Source: Pedobacter cryoconitis (GTDB lineage Bacteria; Bacteroidota; Bacteroidia; Sphingobacteriales; Sphingobacteriaceae). From it: a stretch of 64,000 bases of DNA. This document shows, piece by piece, positions 54,010 through 63,078 of this stretch; position 1 is the first letter of the stretch, and every line of letters begins with the position of its first letter. The stretch is from contig NZ_JACHCC010000008.1 of assembly GCF_014207135.1 (NCBI RefSeq), positions 1 through 64,000 on the forward strand, given 5' to 3'. The notes beneath the pieces are model-generated. The model was not told the DNA's origin, did not search any database, and saw only the letters and a program-made list of their open reading frames with translations. The position numbers were made by a program, and so were the translations under genes.

Positions 54010-54993
54010 TTATATTATAAAAAACGTTTTTGGTTTAAAAAAGCGTTTACCATTCCTAACCAAAAAACTATATATAGGATAGTTTACTTTTTTTAATACC
54101 AAAAATAATTGGAGCGACAGTGGCAATTGGTTACTCCTAAATATATCCAGGATAGAAAACCGCCTCCAAATGGCATTATTTTTTTCGATAGTAGGCAATG
54201 CAAAACGCGACAACAATGCGGTATTCAATTGTTTAAATTCGCGCTGGCGGCCTTGCGAAAGGAAAAAATTACGTCGCTGATAAATTGCCTCGGTCTTATC
54301 AATAAAGCCATCAGCATTAGTTTCATCTGCGGTAATACTTCCCTTCCTCATTCTGTAATAATACAGGGGCAGATCCAGATGCACTATCGGCCCCGCTGCT
54401 CTCAAAAGTTCATGGATCACAAATTCATCCTCATGAATTTTCCCTACCGGATACCGAATCTGATCCCATAAACATTTTGCATATAGTTTGTTCCACGGCA
54501 CCACAAAAATTGTTTTAAATACATCAGCTATTTTTTCCATAGGATCAACATCTATAGAAACATCATAACTTCCATGATGAAGATGGGCTTTTCGCTCAAC
54601 ACCTTCTGATTCATCAAATAAATTGTATGAACAATACAGCAGTTTGTGCTGGCCAATGTGCTGTAACATGAGTGCTATAAATTGCGTATGCACACGGTCA
54701 TCGCTATCTACAAATGCAATGTAATCACCCCTTGCATGATCCAAACCCACATTGCGTGCCTCTGATACTCCCCCATTTTTTTGGTGGATTACATGGATCC
54801 GATGATCTTTGAGCGCATAGATTTCACAGATTTCTCCACAGCGGTCTGGTGATCCATCATTTACCAAAATTACCTCAATATGCGGATAACTTTGCGCCAG
54901 GATATCCTCTATACAAATCGCTAAATACGGTTCCACTTTGTAAACGGGTACAATAATGGAAACCAGGGGCTCTCGCTCATTTACTTCTTCCAT
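54010..54993 (-). CDS. GT2-family glycosyltransferase
   Basis: The 327-residue GT-A enzyme has VSIIVPVYKVEPYLAICIED, VILVNDGSPDRCGEI, GVSEARNVGLDHARGDYI and AFVDSDDRVH (DxD-like, near residue 95). KLYAKCLWDQIRYPVGKIHE fits acceptor-side conservation of GT2 capsule enzymes. It overlaps the upstream gene by 13 bp. Confidence 0.92.
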   Translation of the reverse strand: MEEVNEREPLVSIIVPVYKVEPYLAICIEDILAQSYPHIEVILVNDGSPDRCGEICEIYALKDHRIHVIHQKNGGVSEARNVGLDHARGDYIAFVDSDDRVHTQFIALMLQHIGQHKLLYCSYNLFDESEGVERKAHLHHGSYDVSIDVDPMEKIADVFKTIFVVPWNKLYAKCLWDQIRYPVGKIHEDEFVIHELLRAAGPIVHLDLPLYYYRMRKGSITADETNADGFIDKTEAIYQRRNFFLSQGRQREFKQLNTALLSRFALPTIEKNNAIWRRFSILDIFRSNQLPLSLQLFLVLKKVNYPIYSFLVRNGKRFFKPKTFFII

Positions 54994-55892
54994 AATGCGC
55001 CTAGTTTAGCCCGAATTTGTTTTTTGATACGTTCTTTGAAAGATATTTGATCCGCATACAATGCAAAAATTTCCCGATACATAGCTGTTGGCAAAATACC
55101 TCTCACACTATAGAAATTACTAAAATGAAACGCAATATAATGCTGCTGCCTTACATACCCTCCCAGCAGTTTATCCAAAAATAAAAGTGTTTTCAATTCC
55201 TCCTTAAAGCGCAATCCCGATTGTGTCGCTTTAGAGGTAACATCTAAACCATGCTTTCTAAAGTAGGTGTGAAATTTGGCGCTGATCATGACCTGCCCTT
55301 GCAGACCAATCTCCGACCAAAATATCCAGTCGCCACAAAATTTGTAGTTGAGATATTCCGGCGAAAGTTTATAATAAGAAGATTTTCGAAATATCGCCTG
55401 GCTCGCATTCCATATACCTGTAAAAGGCAACATGTTTATTTTGACAAACGATGTACCTTCAACTAGCTGTGCCACGGATTCTCCATCAAACCCCGCACTG
55501 ATACGCTGACTATGCTCGTCCACCAAATACAACTGCGAAAATGCAAGATTGACACCAGGTTCTGCAGAAATATGGAAGACTAACTCCTGTAAAAAGTCGG
55601 GTTCAGACCAATCATCACTTTCAGCAATCCAGATCCACTCTCCTTGTGCAAGCCGAATGCCTTTTTCCCATTGGTTGAAAGTAGATCCCGAGTTTTGCTC
55701 ATTATAAACAATATGGGATACTCTCGGATGCCTGGCATATTGGTCGATAATGTCCTTACTATTGTCTGAAGAGCAATCATCCAATATAATTAATTCAAAA
55801 TCCTGAAATGATTGGTTCAGCACAGACTCCAAACGCTGCGTTAAATAGGCTGCGTGATTATAATTCGGGACTATAACAGATACCTTAGGCAT
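54981..55892 (-). CDS. GT2-family glycosyltransferase
   Basis: I place the start at 55892 (MPKVSVIVPNYNHAAYL), which puts the first beta strand at the N-terminus as in other GT2 enzymes. A frame 25 codons longer would overlap the upstream gene and adds an unrelated segment. Of 303 residues, motifs are IILDDCSSDNSKDII and WIAESDDWSEPDFLQ near residue 88. Confidence 0.88.
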   Translation of the reverse strand: MPKVSVIVPNYNHAAYLTQRLESVLNQSFQDFELIILDDCSSDNSKDIIDQYARHPRVSHIVYNEQNSGSTFNQWEKGIRLAQGEWIWIAESDDWSEPDFLQELVFHISAEPGVNLAFSQLYLVDEHSQRISAGFDGESVAQLVEGTSFVKINMLPFTGIWNASQAIFRKSSYYKLSPEYLNYKFCGDWIFWSEIGLQGQVMISAKFHTYFRKHGLDVTSKATQSGLRFKEELKTLLFLDKLLGGYVRQQHYIAFHFSNFYSVRGILPTAMYREIFALYADQISFKERIKKQIRAKLGALWKK

Positions 55893-55911
55893 AAATCTAT
55901 TTATATCGTAA

Positions 55912-56784
55912 TTAAACACTTCTCTTTCCGAAAAAAAATTTACATTGAAAAACCAGCAACTTAACAAACATCATATAGGGCGTTAGCGTTAAAAAATATA
56001 TTTTCCATGTTTCAAAGAGGTAGTACAGTGCTAATCGATTTTGATGATGGATCAAACACTGATGAAAAAAAAGCAGGTAATTGTTGCGTTCCAACTGTTT
56101 GCTGTATCCTACTCCCTCTTCAACCAGAGGCAATTGCCGGCGATACAACTGATAAAAACAATGCGCTGATAATAGCCATTCACGGTCAAAATTGCCCATT
56201 GAAAAATGGCTCAATAAAATATTTTTGACCACAAGAATCTTCCATCCCTTTGCTTTGGCTTGCAGCGATATGGACAAATCATAGTTATGAAATCCATCCA
56301 GTCTTTCGTCGAACATCAAACCTGTCGCCTTTCGCATAGCGATAAACACGCCATCAATAACAACAACCGCTTCTGGCTTCTCCCACTTATCACCAGGAAT
56401 ATAATCGGTAATTAATTTTCCCTTGTCATATTGTTTGATACATTCGACATTATGCTGTTTTCCGTTTTCATACCATGCTGAAGGAGCCCTGGTTTTTAAC
56501 CTGACACCAGCCAAGCCAATTAAACCCACATTTTCATCTTCTTCAAACTGTTTTACCAGTACCTCTCCCCAACCTGAACTATCAAATAGTACATCCTCAT
56601 GAACAAAAAGCAAATACGGGTATTTGCTCCTGACCAGCCCATGGTTATATGCCTTGTATATACTCATGGTTCCTGGATTCCAGATACGAACTATTTCATA
56701 AGGGATACCACACGTTTTCCGGAGATTCTCTTCGAAATCCAGATAATACTGCTCTTGATAGGAAGATACTATAATGGAAAGCAT
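55912..56784 (-). CDS. Glycosyltransferase-like protein (Glyco_tranf_2_5 type)
   Basis: The 290-residue protein has a GT-A fold start (SIIVSSYQEQYYLDFEENL), YLLFVHEDVLFDSSGWGEVL (HxDV type of this subfamily), VGLIGLAGVR, FIAMRKATGLMFDERLDGFH and YDLSISLQAKAKGW. It is a GT2 relative in which the Asp-box is replaced by HED. The C-terminal 60 residues are aromatic and basic and may contact the membrane. It overlaps the upstream gene by 16 bp. Confidence 0.82.
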   Translation of the reverse strand: MLSIIVSSYQEQYYLDFEENLRKTCGIPYEIVRIWNPGTMSIYKAYNHGLVRSKYPYLLFVHEDVLFDSSGWGEVLVKQFEEDENVGLIGLAGVRLKTRAPSAWYENGKQHNVECIKQYDKGKLITDYIPGDKWEKPEAVVVIDGVFIAMRKATGLMFDERLDGFHNYDLSISLQAKAKGWKILVVKNILLSHFSMGNFDREWLLSAHCFYQLYRRQLPLVEEGVGYSKQLERNNYLLFFHQCLIHHQNRLALYYLFETWKIYFLTLTPYMMFVKLLVFQCKFFFGKRSV

Positions 56785-57674
56785 TTATATTTCATTGAGA
56801 GTAAAAAACTATATATCAAAGGGGATTGTATGGCAAAGTCTACCTTAAAACGTCTTCCCTTGTATTCGTTGTAATCTTTTTTTAATTCACTGATATGGGG
56901 ATTATGCTCACAAACCTGGCGAAATATATTGCGGTTAATATCATCAGCATATTTACCTTCCTGATCAAAGTCTAATTGTTGTTTAATAGTCTTCATCTCC
57001 AGATAATGAAACCTCGTATTGGTAATATTCGAGTCGTGCCTTCTATAATAAATGAGTGAATCACTAACGGATCCTATAATCAGATTTAACCTCGCCAGTT
57101 GTAATGCCAGATAATAATCTTCCAGCAATACATCTAAAGGAAACTTACCTATACGCGCGAAAATATTGGCCTTCAAAAAAAGAGTAGATCCGGGCACAAA
57201 GTTCTCGCGCAGCAATGACTTTATCATTTCTGCTGTTGTGGAGTACTGCACTACAGGAAAATAGGACTCTCTAACCACTTTCGATTCTTCATCTACAGAA
57301 AAAGCGTTGGTATATACTGCTTGCAAAGAGCTCGTTTCTAAATATTGCACACAGGTCATGATATAATCCTCTGAAAAATAATCATCACCCGCAATCATTT
57401 TCACATATTCTCCTTCTACCATTTCAATACATTCGTTCAGCATAGTTGCCAAACCTGTATTATTTGCATGGTAGTTCTTACTTGCGGGGTAATTATTTTC
57501 AGTCAACCATTCCTCAAAAACCTGAACAGAACCATCTGAAGAGGCATCATCTCCAACAATAAGTTGAATGTTTTTATAAGTCTGATTCTTTATACTATCC
57601 AAATTCTCACGAATAAATTTTCCGTGGTTATAAGACACTACAATGATGCTGACAAGTGGTTCTTTCATGCTCAT
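56769..57674 (-). CDS. GT2-family glycosyltransferase
   Basis: The 301-residue GT-A enzyme has VSIIVVSYNHGKFIRENLDS, IVGDDASSDGSVQVF and VKMIAGDDYFSEDYI near residue 95. Its start and the aminotransferase stop share one base, so translation is coupled. Confidence 0.9.
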   Translation of the reverse strand: MSMKEPLVSIIVVSYNHGKFIRENLDSIKNQTYKNIQLIVGDDASSDGSVQVFEEWLTENNYPASKNYHANNTGLATMLNECIEMVEGEYVKMIAGDDYFSEDYIMTCVQYLETSSLQAVYTNAFSVDEESKVVRESYFPVVQYSTTAEMIKSLLRENFVPGSTLFLKANIFARIGKFPLDVLLEDYYLALQLARLNLIIGSVSDSLIYYRRHDSNITNTRFHYLEMKTIKQQLDFDQEGKYADDINRNIFRQVCEHNPHISELKKDYNEYKGRRFKVDFAIQSPLIYSFLLSMKYKCFPL

Positions 57675-58774
57675 TAAAATTTATTTAAAATTTCGACTAC
57701 ATGTTCTACCTCCACATCGCTTAATACCGGGCTTATGGGTAAGCTTAACACCTCTTCATGAATTTGTTCAGTAAGCTCAAAACACAAACTATTATACTCC
57801 CTATATGCTTCTTGTCTATAAGGCGGTATTGGGTAATGAATTAATGTTTGAATTTCATATTGTGTCAGGTAGCTTTGCAAAGCTTCGCGATTTTTTGTAC
57901 GAATAACATACAAATGCCAGACATGGGATAAGGGATCTGCTGGTAAAACAGGTAATATAATTTTCTCGTTTTTTATATTTTCGGCATAATAATCTGCAAT
58001 GGCTCGTCTTCTCGCATTGTCTGCATCAATAAACTTCAGTTTCTCATCTAGGACCGCCGCTTGCAATTCGTCAAGACGGGAATTTAATCCTTTATATAAG
58101 TTAACATACTTTTTGATCGAACCATAATTTGCTATAGCACGTATCGTTTGAGCCAATGCTTCATCCTTACACGATACAGCTCCCGCATCACCCAAGGCAC
58201 CAAGATTTTTGCCTGGATAGAAGCTAAAACCCGCCGCGTCTCCTAAGGCACCCGTTTTCATCCCCTTCCATTCCGCACCAATTGCCTGTGCATTATCCTC
58301 TATAATTTTCAAATCATGTCGTTTCACAATACGCTGTAATTCTTTAGAAAACACAGCTTTCCCATATAAATGCACAATCAGAATAGCTTTTGTCCGGGCA
58401 GTAATACAGTCCTCTATTCTAGCAATATCAATGTTAAAGTCGACTAAATCAGGTTCACAAAAAACAGGAATTAATCCATTATCAGAGATAGCCAGTACCG
58501 AGGCAATATAGGTGTTTGCAGGTACGATAACCTCATCGCCGGGTTTCATCATACCCAACTCTATATAAGCTCTGAAAATTAAACGCAAAGCATCCAATCC
58601 ATTGGCTACACCAATAGCATGACTGGCACCAATATACCGTGCCAAACTAGTCTCAAAAGTCTTCACTTCATTACCCAACAAGTACCAACCCGAACGAAAA
58701 GCAGCCAGTAGCCTGTTTTCAATAGCTTCCTGATGAAGCATATTTATTTTCTGTAAGTCAAGAAACTTAATCAT
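57674..58774 (-). CDS. DegT/DnrJ/EryC1/StrS sugar aminotransferase (FdtB/QdtB-like)
   Basis: The 366-residue PLP enzyme has VANGLDALRLIFRAY, EVIVPANTYIASVLAI, IEDNAQAIGAEWKG and the PLP-binding Lys189 in GFSFYPGKNLGALGDAG. It moves an amino group from glutamate to a dTDP-keto sugar. Next to a 3,4-ketoisomerase (59536) and an acyltransferase (58767), it is expected to work at C3 and give dTDP-3-amino-3,6-dideoxy-galactose or -glucose. Which of the two cannot be told from sequence by eye. Confidence 0.9.
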   Translation of the reverse strand: MIKFLDLQKINMLHQEAIENRLLAAFRSGWYLLGNEVKTFETSLARYIGASHAIGVANGLDALRLIFRAYIELGMMKPGDEVIVPANTYIASVLAISDNGLIPVFCEPDLVDFNIDIARIEDCITARTKAILIVHLYGKAVFSKELQRIVKRHDLKIIEDNAQAIGAEWKGMKTGALGDAAGFSFYPGKNLGALGDAGAVSCKDEALAQTIRAIANYGSIKKYVNLYKGLNSRLDELQAAVLDEKLKFIDADNARRRAIADYYAENIKNEKIILPVLPADPLSHVWHLYVIRTKNREALQSYLTQYEIQTLIHYPIPPYRQEAYREYNSLCFELTEQIHEEVLSLPISPVLSDVEVEHVVEILNKF

Positions 58775-59546
58775 TTCCGTATCCGTTTTTTATTTTCCAA
58801 ACGTCGAATCCTTCATTTTCCCAAGGCATTCCTCTACTAAATTTATCTGGCCATGGATAGTGAGATTCTCCTGTTTGTTTGGATTTAAGATCTCTTACAT
58901 CTTTTAGTCTTTTACCTGGATTTCCAATAATCAAAGAATAATCTTCGTATTTTCCTCCAACCAGAGATTGCGCCCCTACCAGGCAATGCTTCCCAATCTC
59001 CGTAGCTGGTAATAAGACTGTACCGACAGCGATTATAGAAAAATCACCAATTGTTACCCCTATACAAGTATCTGAGGGAGGTGTAGGATCATTTGTCAAA
59101 ACCACATAAGGATAAATAAATACATAATTCCCTATTTTCGATTGTTGCCCAATATGAACATTACTATGTAACCAACAATTATCTCCAAACTCTACATATC
59201 CTTGTATATCTGTTACTGTTCCCAGTCTGCAATTATTTCCAAATTTTGATTTTTCTCTGATTGTAACACGATGGCCTGTTGAAAAATTCTCACCAAATAC
59301 CGATCCGGCATAAATAATAGTGTGACTTCTGATTAATGCTCCTTCCATTATTACTGTTTCCGGATTTTCATAGGAGTCAGAAAAATAATAATCATTCAGT
59401 GGCTCTCCAAGGATACAGTCATTAGCGATAATGGAATTATCTCCAATCTTTACGTAATCATAAATAACTGTATTATCTCCAATCCTTACATTTTTACCAA
59501 TTATGGCCTTTTCACTTATATATACATTACGATTGTTAAACTTCAT
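58767..59546 (-). CDS. Left-handed beta-helix acyltransferase (likely acylates the 3-amino sugar)
   Basis: I place the start at 59546 (MKFNNRNVYISEKAIIGKNV), where the hexapeptide repeats begin. An ATG 17 codons earlier would overlap the upstream gene by 62 bp. The 259-residue protein has many hexapeptide turns (IGKNVRIGDNTVIYDYVKIG and onward), an internal YIFIYPYVVLTNDPTPPSD loop, and IIGNPGKRLKD closing the helix. A distinct end HYPWPDKFSRGMPW is shared with sugar N-acyltransferases of such clusters. Acetyl-CoA is the likely donor. Confidence 0.82.
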   Translation of the reverse strand: MKFNNRNVYISEKAIIGKNVRIGDNTVIYDYVKIGDNSIIANDCILGEPLNDYYFSDSYENPETVIMEGALIRSHTIIYAGSVFGENFSTGHRVTIREKSKFGNNCRLGTVTDIQGYVEFGDNCWLHSNVHIGQQSKIGNYVFIYPYVVLTNDPTPPSDTCIGVTIGDFSIIAVGTVLLPATEIGKHCLVGAQSLVGGKYEDYSLIIGNPGKRLKDVRDLKSKQTGESHYPWPDKFSRGMPWENEGFDVWKIKNGYGND

Positions 59547-59958
59547 AGCTATAATTTTTAAATTCTCTATAATTGCGGATATATTCTTCTTCAACATAAT
59601 ACTCAGATGCTAAACATAACAATACTGCAGTATGTGAAAAATGGATGTCACGCCATACCAAATTGGGGATATAGAGCCCCTTTGCCGGGTGGTCCAATAT
59701 AAAAGTCTCTTTATTTCCCTGGCAATCTTCAGTATTAAACGTAATGATTCCAGAAACGGCAAAAATCACTTGTTGAAGATCCTTATGTGCATGTCCTCCC
59801 CGCACAACATCCTGAGGGGTAAAATAAGTCCAATATAGCCGTTTGAAATCGAACGGCATATTTCTCTGATTTTCGGCAATAGTTATATATCCTAGTTCTG
59901 AAGAACCGATTTTATCAAACATAATTATACGGGGAGTCGGATATGTTGCTTTACACAT
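59536..59958 (-). CDS. FdtA/QdtA-type cupin, dTDP-6-deoxy-hex-4-ulose 3,4-ketoisomerase
   Basis: The 140-residue cupin has KRLYWTYFTPQDVVRGGHAH (residues 39-58), in which the RGGHAHK segment bears the catalytic and ligand His56 and His58, then QQVIFAVSGIITFNTEDC and IPNLVWRDIHFS. It shifts the keto group from C4 to C3 of a dTDP-6-deoxyhexulose. The FdtA and QdtA types differ in product stereochemistry and cannot be separated here. rmlA and rmlB, which make the substrate, are not in the window. Confidence 0.86.
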   Translation of the reverse strand: MCKATYPTPRIIMFDKIGSSELGYITIAENQRNMPFDFKRLYWTYFTPQDVVRGGHAHKDLQQVIFAVSGIITFNTEDCQGNKETFILDHPAKGLYIPNLVWRDIHFSHTAVLLCLASEYYVEEEYIRNYREFKNYSYEV

Positions 59959-59960
59959 AA

Positions 59961-61226
59961 TTAGCTCACATTAATTTTATAGTCAAACTTAGGACGGATA
60001 ATGCCCGGATAAACATGGGTCTTGATGCCCATCTTAACATTCTCTACTTCAAAACCAATTAGATTATCTGCTCCTAATAAGAGTTCGGTTTGATCTTTAC
60101 CAAAAAAGAGTTTAAAATAATAATTACCTGCATTGAGGATATTAGCGGGGATAACAAACTCTACAGTATATTCACCAATTTTTAAATTTTGCTTATCTTT
60201 TATAAATGCCCCTACATGGAAAACCACTGTTTCATCTACTGTACGTAACTCAAACGTTGTATCTAAAGCAATATTTGGCGTGTAATTATAAAAACGAAGT
60301 TTCACAGCAATGCCAGATTCAATATTCAAATCCTGCCCCGATGCTGGAATGGCGGCGAATTCTAAAATCCGGATATTTCGATTTCCATAAGCGGATTCGG
60401 GTGAACCTTCATGTATATAACGTGCATTGGTAGCAGCATCTTTTTGATATTCATGAATGGTGTCTATGGTAAGGCCCTTATAATCAATTGTGCCATTACG
60501 CATCAATATACCCTTAGTGCAAAGCTCTTTTACGGCTACCATATTATGGCTTACAAATAATACAGTTCTACCTTCTCCTTGTGAAACTGTATTCATTTTT
60601 CCTAAGCATTTTTTCTGAAACTCGGCATCCCCAACAGCCAATACCTCATCTACAATCAATATTTCAGATTCTAAATGTGCTGCCACTGCAAACGCCAGGC
60701 GAACATACATCCCTGATGAGTATCGTTTTACAGGAGTATCTATATAACGTTCTACGCCAGAGAAATCGACAATCTCATCAAACTTACGTTTGATCTCTTT
60801 TTTGGTCATCCCTAAAATAGCCCCGTTCAGGAAAATATTCTCCCGTCCGGTCATTTCAGGATGAAAACCTGTACCAACCTCAAGCAGTGATGCTATACGC
60901 CCTTTAACTTTGATATTTCCGGTTGTAGGAGAAGTCACTTTTGACAAGAGCTTAAGCAGCGTTGACTTGCCAGCTCCATTGCGCCCGATAATTCCTACTG
61001 CATCGCCTTGTTCGATCTGAAAATTAATATCATTCAAAGCCCAGACATAATCTGAATTACCTTTTACAGAACGGTCATTGGTTTCTCCAATTTTTAAGAA
61101 AGGGTCTTCTTTTCCGCGAAGACGAGCCCAAAACCGATTCAGGTCATGTGAAAGTGTTCCCGTTCCCACCTCTCCAAGTCGATATTGTTTTGAAACATTC
61201 TCTACTTCTAATGATATATTCTTCAT
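59961..61226 (-). CDS. wzt: Wzt-like polysaccharide ABC transporter ATPase with C-terminal glycan-binding domain
   Basis: The 421-residue protein has an ATPase domain with Walker A IIGRNGAGKSTLLKLL (79-94), LLEVGTGFHPEMTGRENIFL, signature RYSSGMYVRLAFAVA and Walker B ILIVDEVLAVGDAEF. The C-terminal about 150 residues (from about 265) form a Wzt_C-like beta-sandwich (GIAVKLRFYNYTPN...FHVGAFIKD), which in known members recognises the finished chain's terminal modification. It drives export through the permease just upstream (15-bp gap). Confidence 0.93.
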   Translation of the reverse strand: MKNISLEVENVSKQYRLGEVGTGTLSHDLNRFWARLRGKEDPFLKIGETNDRSVKGNSDYVWALNDINFQIEQGDAVGIIGRNGAGKSTLLKLLSKVTSPTTGNIKVKGRIASLLEVGTGFHPEMTGRENIFLNGAILGMTKKEIKRKFDEIVDFSGVERYIDTPVKRYSSGMYVRLAFAVAAHLESEILIVDEVLAVGDAEFQKKCLGKMNTVSQGEGRTVLFVSHNMVAVKELCTKGILMRNGTIDYKGLTIDTIHEYQKDAATNARYIHEGSPESAYGNRNIRILEFAAIPASGQDLNIESGIAVKLRFYNYTPNIALDTTFELRTVDETVVFHVGAFIKDKQNLKIGEYTVEFVIPANILNAGNYYFKLFFGKDQTELLLGADNLIGFEVENVKMGIKTHVYPGIIRPKFDYKINVS

Positions 61227-61241
61227 TACGCAATAATCATA

Positions 61242-62108
61242 TTAAATTGTATCTGCAAAATTTTTCTCCACCTTATTAAATATCAACACCCCTAACATAA
61301 AAATCACACACACTACGCAAGAGGAATACACCAACATCCCCGGCGAAAACTCTCCTGCTCCTAAATAAGCATATTTAAAAGCTTCAAAAATGGCAGTAAG
61401 CGGATTAGCCATCAATAATGGCTTGTACCTTTCGGGTAGTGTAGAAACTGGATAGATTACAGGAGTAGCGTACATAAATAATTGCACACCGAATGTAAGT
61501 AGCTGTACCATATCCCGGTATTTTACAGTCAAACTTGAAAAAATCATACCTAATCCAAGTGAAAAAGCTGCCATCAACACAATTAATAAAGGCGAAGCAA
61601 GTATCCAAAGGTTTGGCCGGACCAAACCCTGGAGCCAAAAATAAATTACGACAGCTATAAACAACAAGAACTGAACACCAAACTGCATCAGTTTCGAAAC
61701 GACAATTGACAATGGCATAATTAGTCTAGGAAAATAAACCTTTCCCAACATTGTTGCATTTTTAGAAAATACAGTTGCCGTATCATTTAAACAGGTAGAA
61801 AAATAGTTCCATAAAGTCACACCACATAAATAAAATGCAATTTGAGGAATGCCATCTGTAGATATGTTTGCAATGTTGCCAAATACAATCACATAAATAA
61901 TAGTCGTAAAAATAGGTGTAACAAAAAACCAAACCGGCCCTAAGACCGTTTGCTTAAAATAAGTAACAAAATCCCGCCGTACCAACATAACCAAAAGATC
62001 ACGGTAGCGCCATATTTCATACACATCTATTTTAAACAAACCACTACGTGGTTCAATAACTTCCGTCCATTGTGGATCTATAACTCTATCTTCCTGTTCC
62101 ATTTTCAA
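61242..62108 (-). CDS. wzm: Wzm-like polysaccharide ABC transporter permease
   Basis: The 288-residue permease has six membrane helices and the ABC2 family start YRDLLVMLVRRDFVTYFKQT, which forms the N-terminal amphipathic gate, and LGPVWFFVTPIFTTIIYVIV. It is the channel partner of the adjacent Wzt-like ATPase and moves undecaprenyl-linked glycans across the inner membrane. It overlaps the epimerase gene by 23 bp. Confidence 0.92.
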   Translation of the reverse strand: MKMEQEDRVIDPQWTEVIEPRSGLFKIDVYEIWRYRDLLVMLVRRDFVTYFKQTVLGPVWFFVTPIFTTIIYVIVFGNIANISTDGIPQIAFYLCGVTLWNYFSTCLNDTATVFSKNATMLGKVYFPRLIMPLSIVVSKLMQFGVQFLLFIAVVIYFWLQGLVRPNLWILASPLLIVLMAAFSLGLGMIFSSLTVKYRDMVQLLTFGVQLFMYATPVIYPVSTLPERYKPLLMANPLTAIFEAFKYAYLGAGEFSPGMLVYSSCVVCVIFMLGVLIFNKVEKNFADTI

Positions 62109-63078
62109 TCACCTTATTACCAAACTCCGCCTTTAATGTACTTTTAAGCCCTTCTACTATTGTATAAGGCGGTTGAAAGCCAGAACTCAATACGCTATTG
62201 GAATCATATTCCGTTACTGCGCAGAATTTTTTCACTCTTACAGAACTAATGGAAAGTTTCTTTTGCAACAGCCATGCTAATACATCAAATCCATAGCCCC
62301 CAAGAAGGCCTAAGAAATAAGGTATATATATTGTAGGAATTCGTCTGTCTAATGCTTCACCAGTATTTAAAACCAAATCGTTAGTTGTAAAATCAGGTTT
62401 ATCAACATAATTGTAAACGTTGTATCCTCTTTCTTTATGTAAAATCAGAAACAGTATAAACGCGACAACATTACCGATATAAGACATAGATTTCCTGTTA
62501 TTTCCTTTCCCTATCATAATAAATTTCCCAGATGCAATCTGATTTAATAAATTATAAACATTTCCTCTGTTTCTTTCTCCGAAAATTACTGTAGGCCTGA
62601 TGACGTTAATATTCCAGTCTTCATGAGTCTTATACCACTCCTGCAGTAGCTGTTCTGCCTTCCATTTGCTCTTTCCATAATGATTAAAAGGGTCAGCTGG
62701 CGTATTTTCATTTGGATTATTCTTATCTAAACCATAAATAGCAACTGTACTTGTAAATATGATCCGTTTAACTGCATTTTTCTCCATCGCTTCCAGGGTA
62801 CACTGCATACCATTCACGTTAACATCATAATACAATGACGTTGGTTTTACGTCATCCCTGTGTTCGGCAGCCAATAAAACGACTAAATCTATTCCCTGCA
62901 ACAGCGTCTGCATAACCTCTTTGTCCAGGACATCAGCAATTCTTGTAATTTCCGGATACCGGGTACTTTGTTGCTTATCAATATTTAGTATTTGAAATAT
63001 TTCGGAATGAAATAAAATTTCTATCAATTTCGAACCAACAAAACCAGACCCGCCTAAAACCGCAATTTTCATAATCAT
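62086..63078 (-). CDS. NAD-dependent epimerase/dehydratase (extended SDR)
   Basis: The 330-residue protein has the NAD-binding loop VLGGSGFVGSKLIE (7-20), IADVLD, LLAAEHRDDV, FTSTVAIYG and a YGKSK catalytic pair within PFNHYGKSKWKAEQ, followed by VIRPTVIFGERNRGN. It would epimerise or reduce a nucleotide sugar. Its ATG overlaps the upstream stop in an ATGA. The exact sugar is unknown. Confidence 0.88.
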   Translation of the reverse strand: MIMKIAVLGGSGFVGSKLIEILFHSEIFQILNIDKQQSTRYPEITRIADVLDKEVMQTLLQGIDLVVLLAAEHRDDVKPTSLYYDVNVNGMQCTLEAMEKNAVKRIIFTSTVAIYGLDKNNPNENTPADPFNHYGKSKWKAEQLLQEWYKTHEDWNINVIRPTVIFGERNRGNVYNLLNQIASGKFIMIGKGNNRKSMSYIGNVVAFILFLILHKERGYNVYNYVDKPDFTTNDLVLNTGEALDRRIPTIYIPYFLGLLGGYGFDVLAWLLQKKLSISSVRVKKFCAVTEYDSNSVLSSGFQPPYTIVEGLKSTLKAEFGNKVIENGTGR

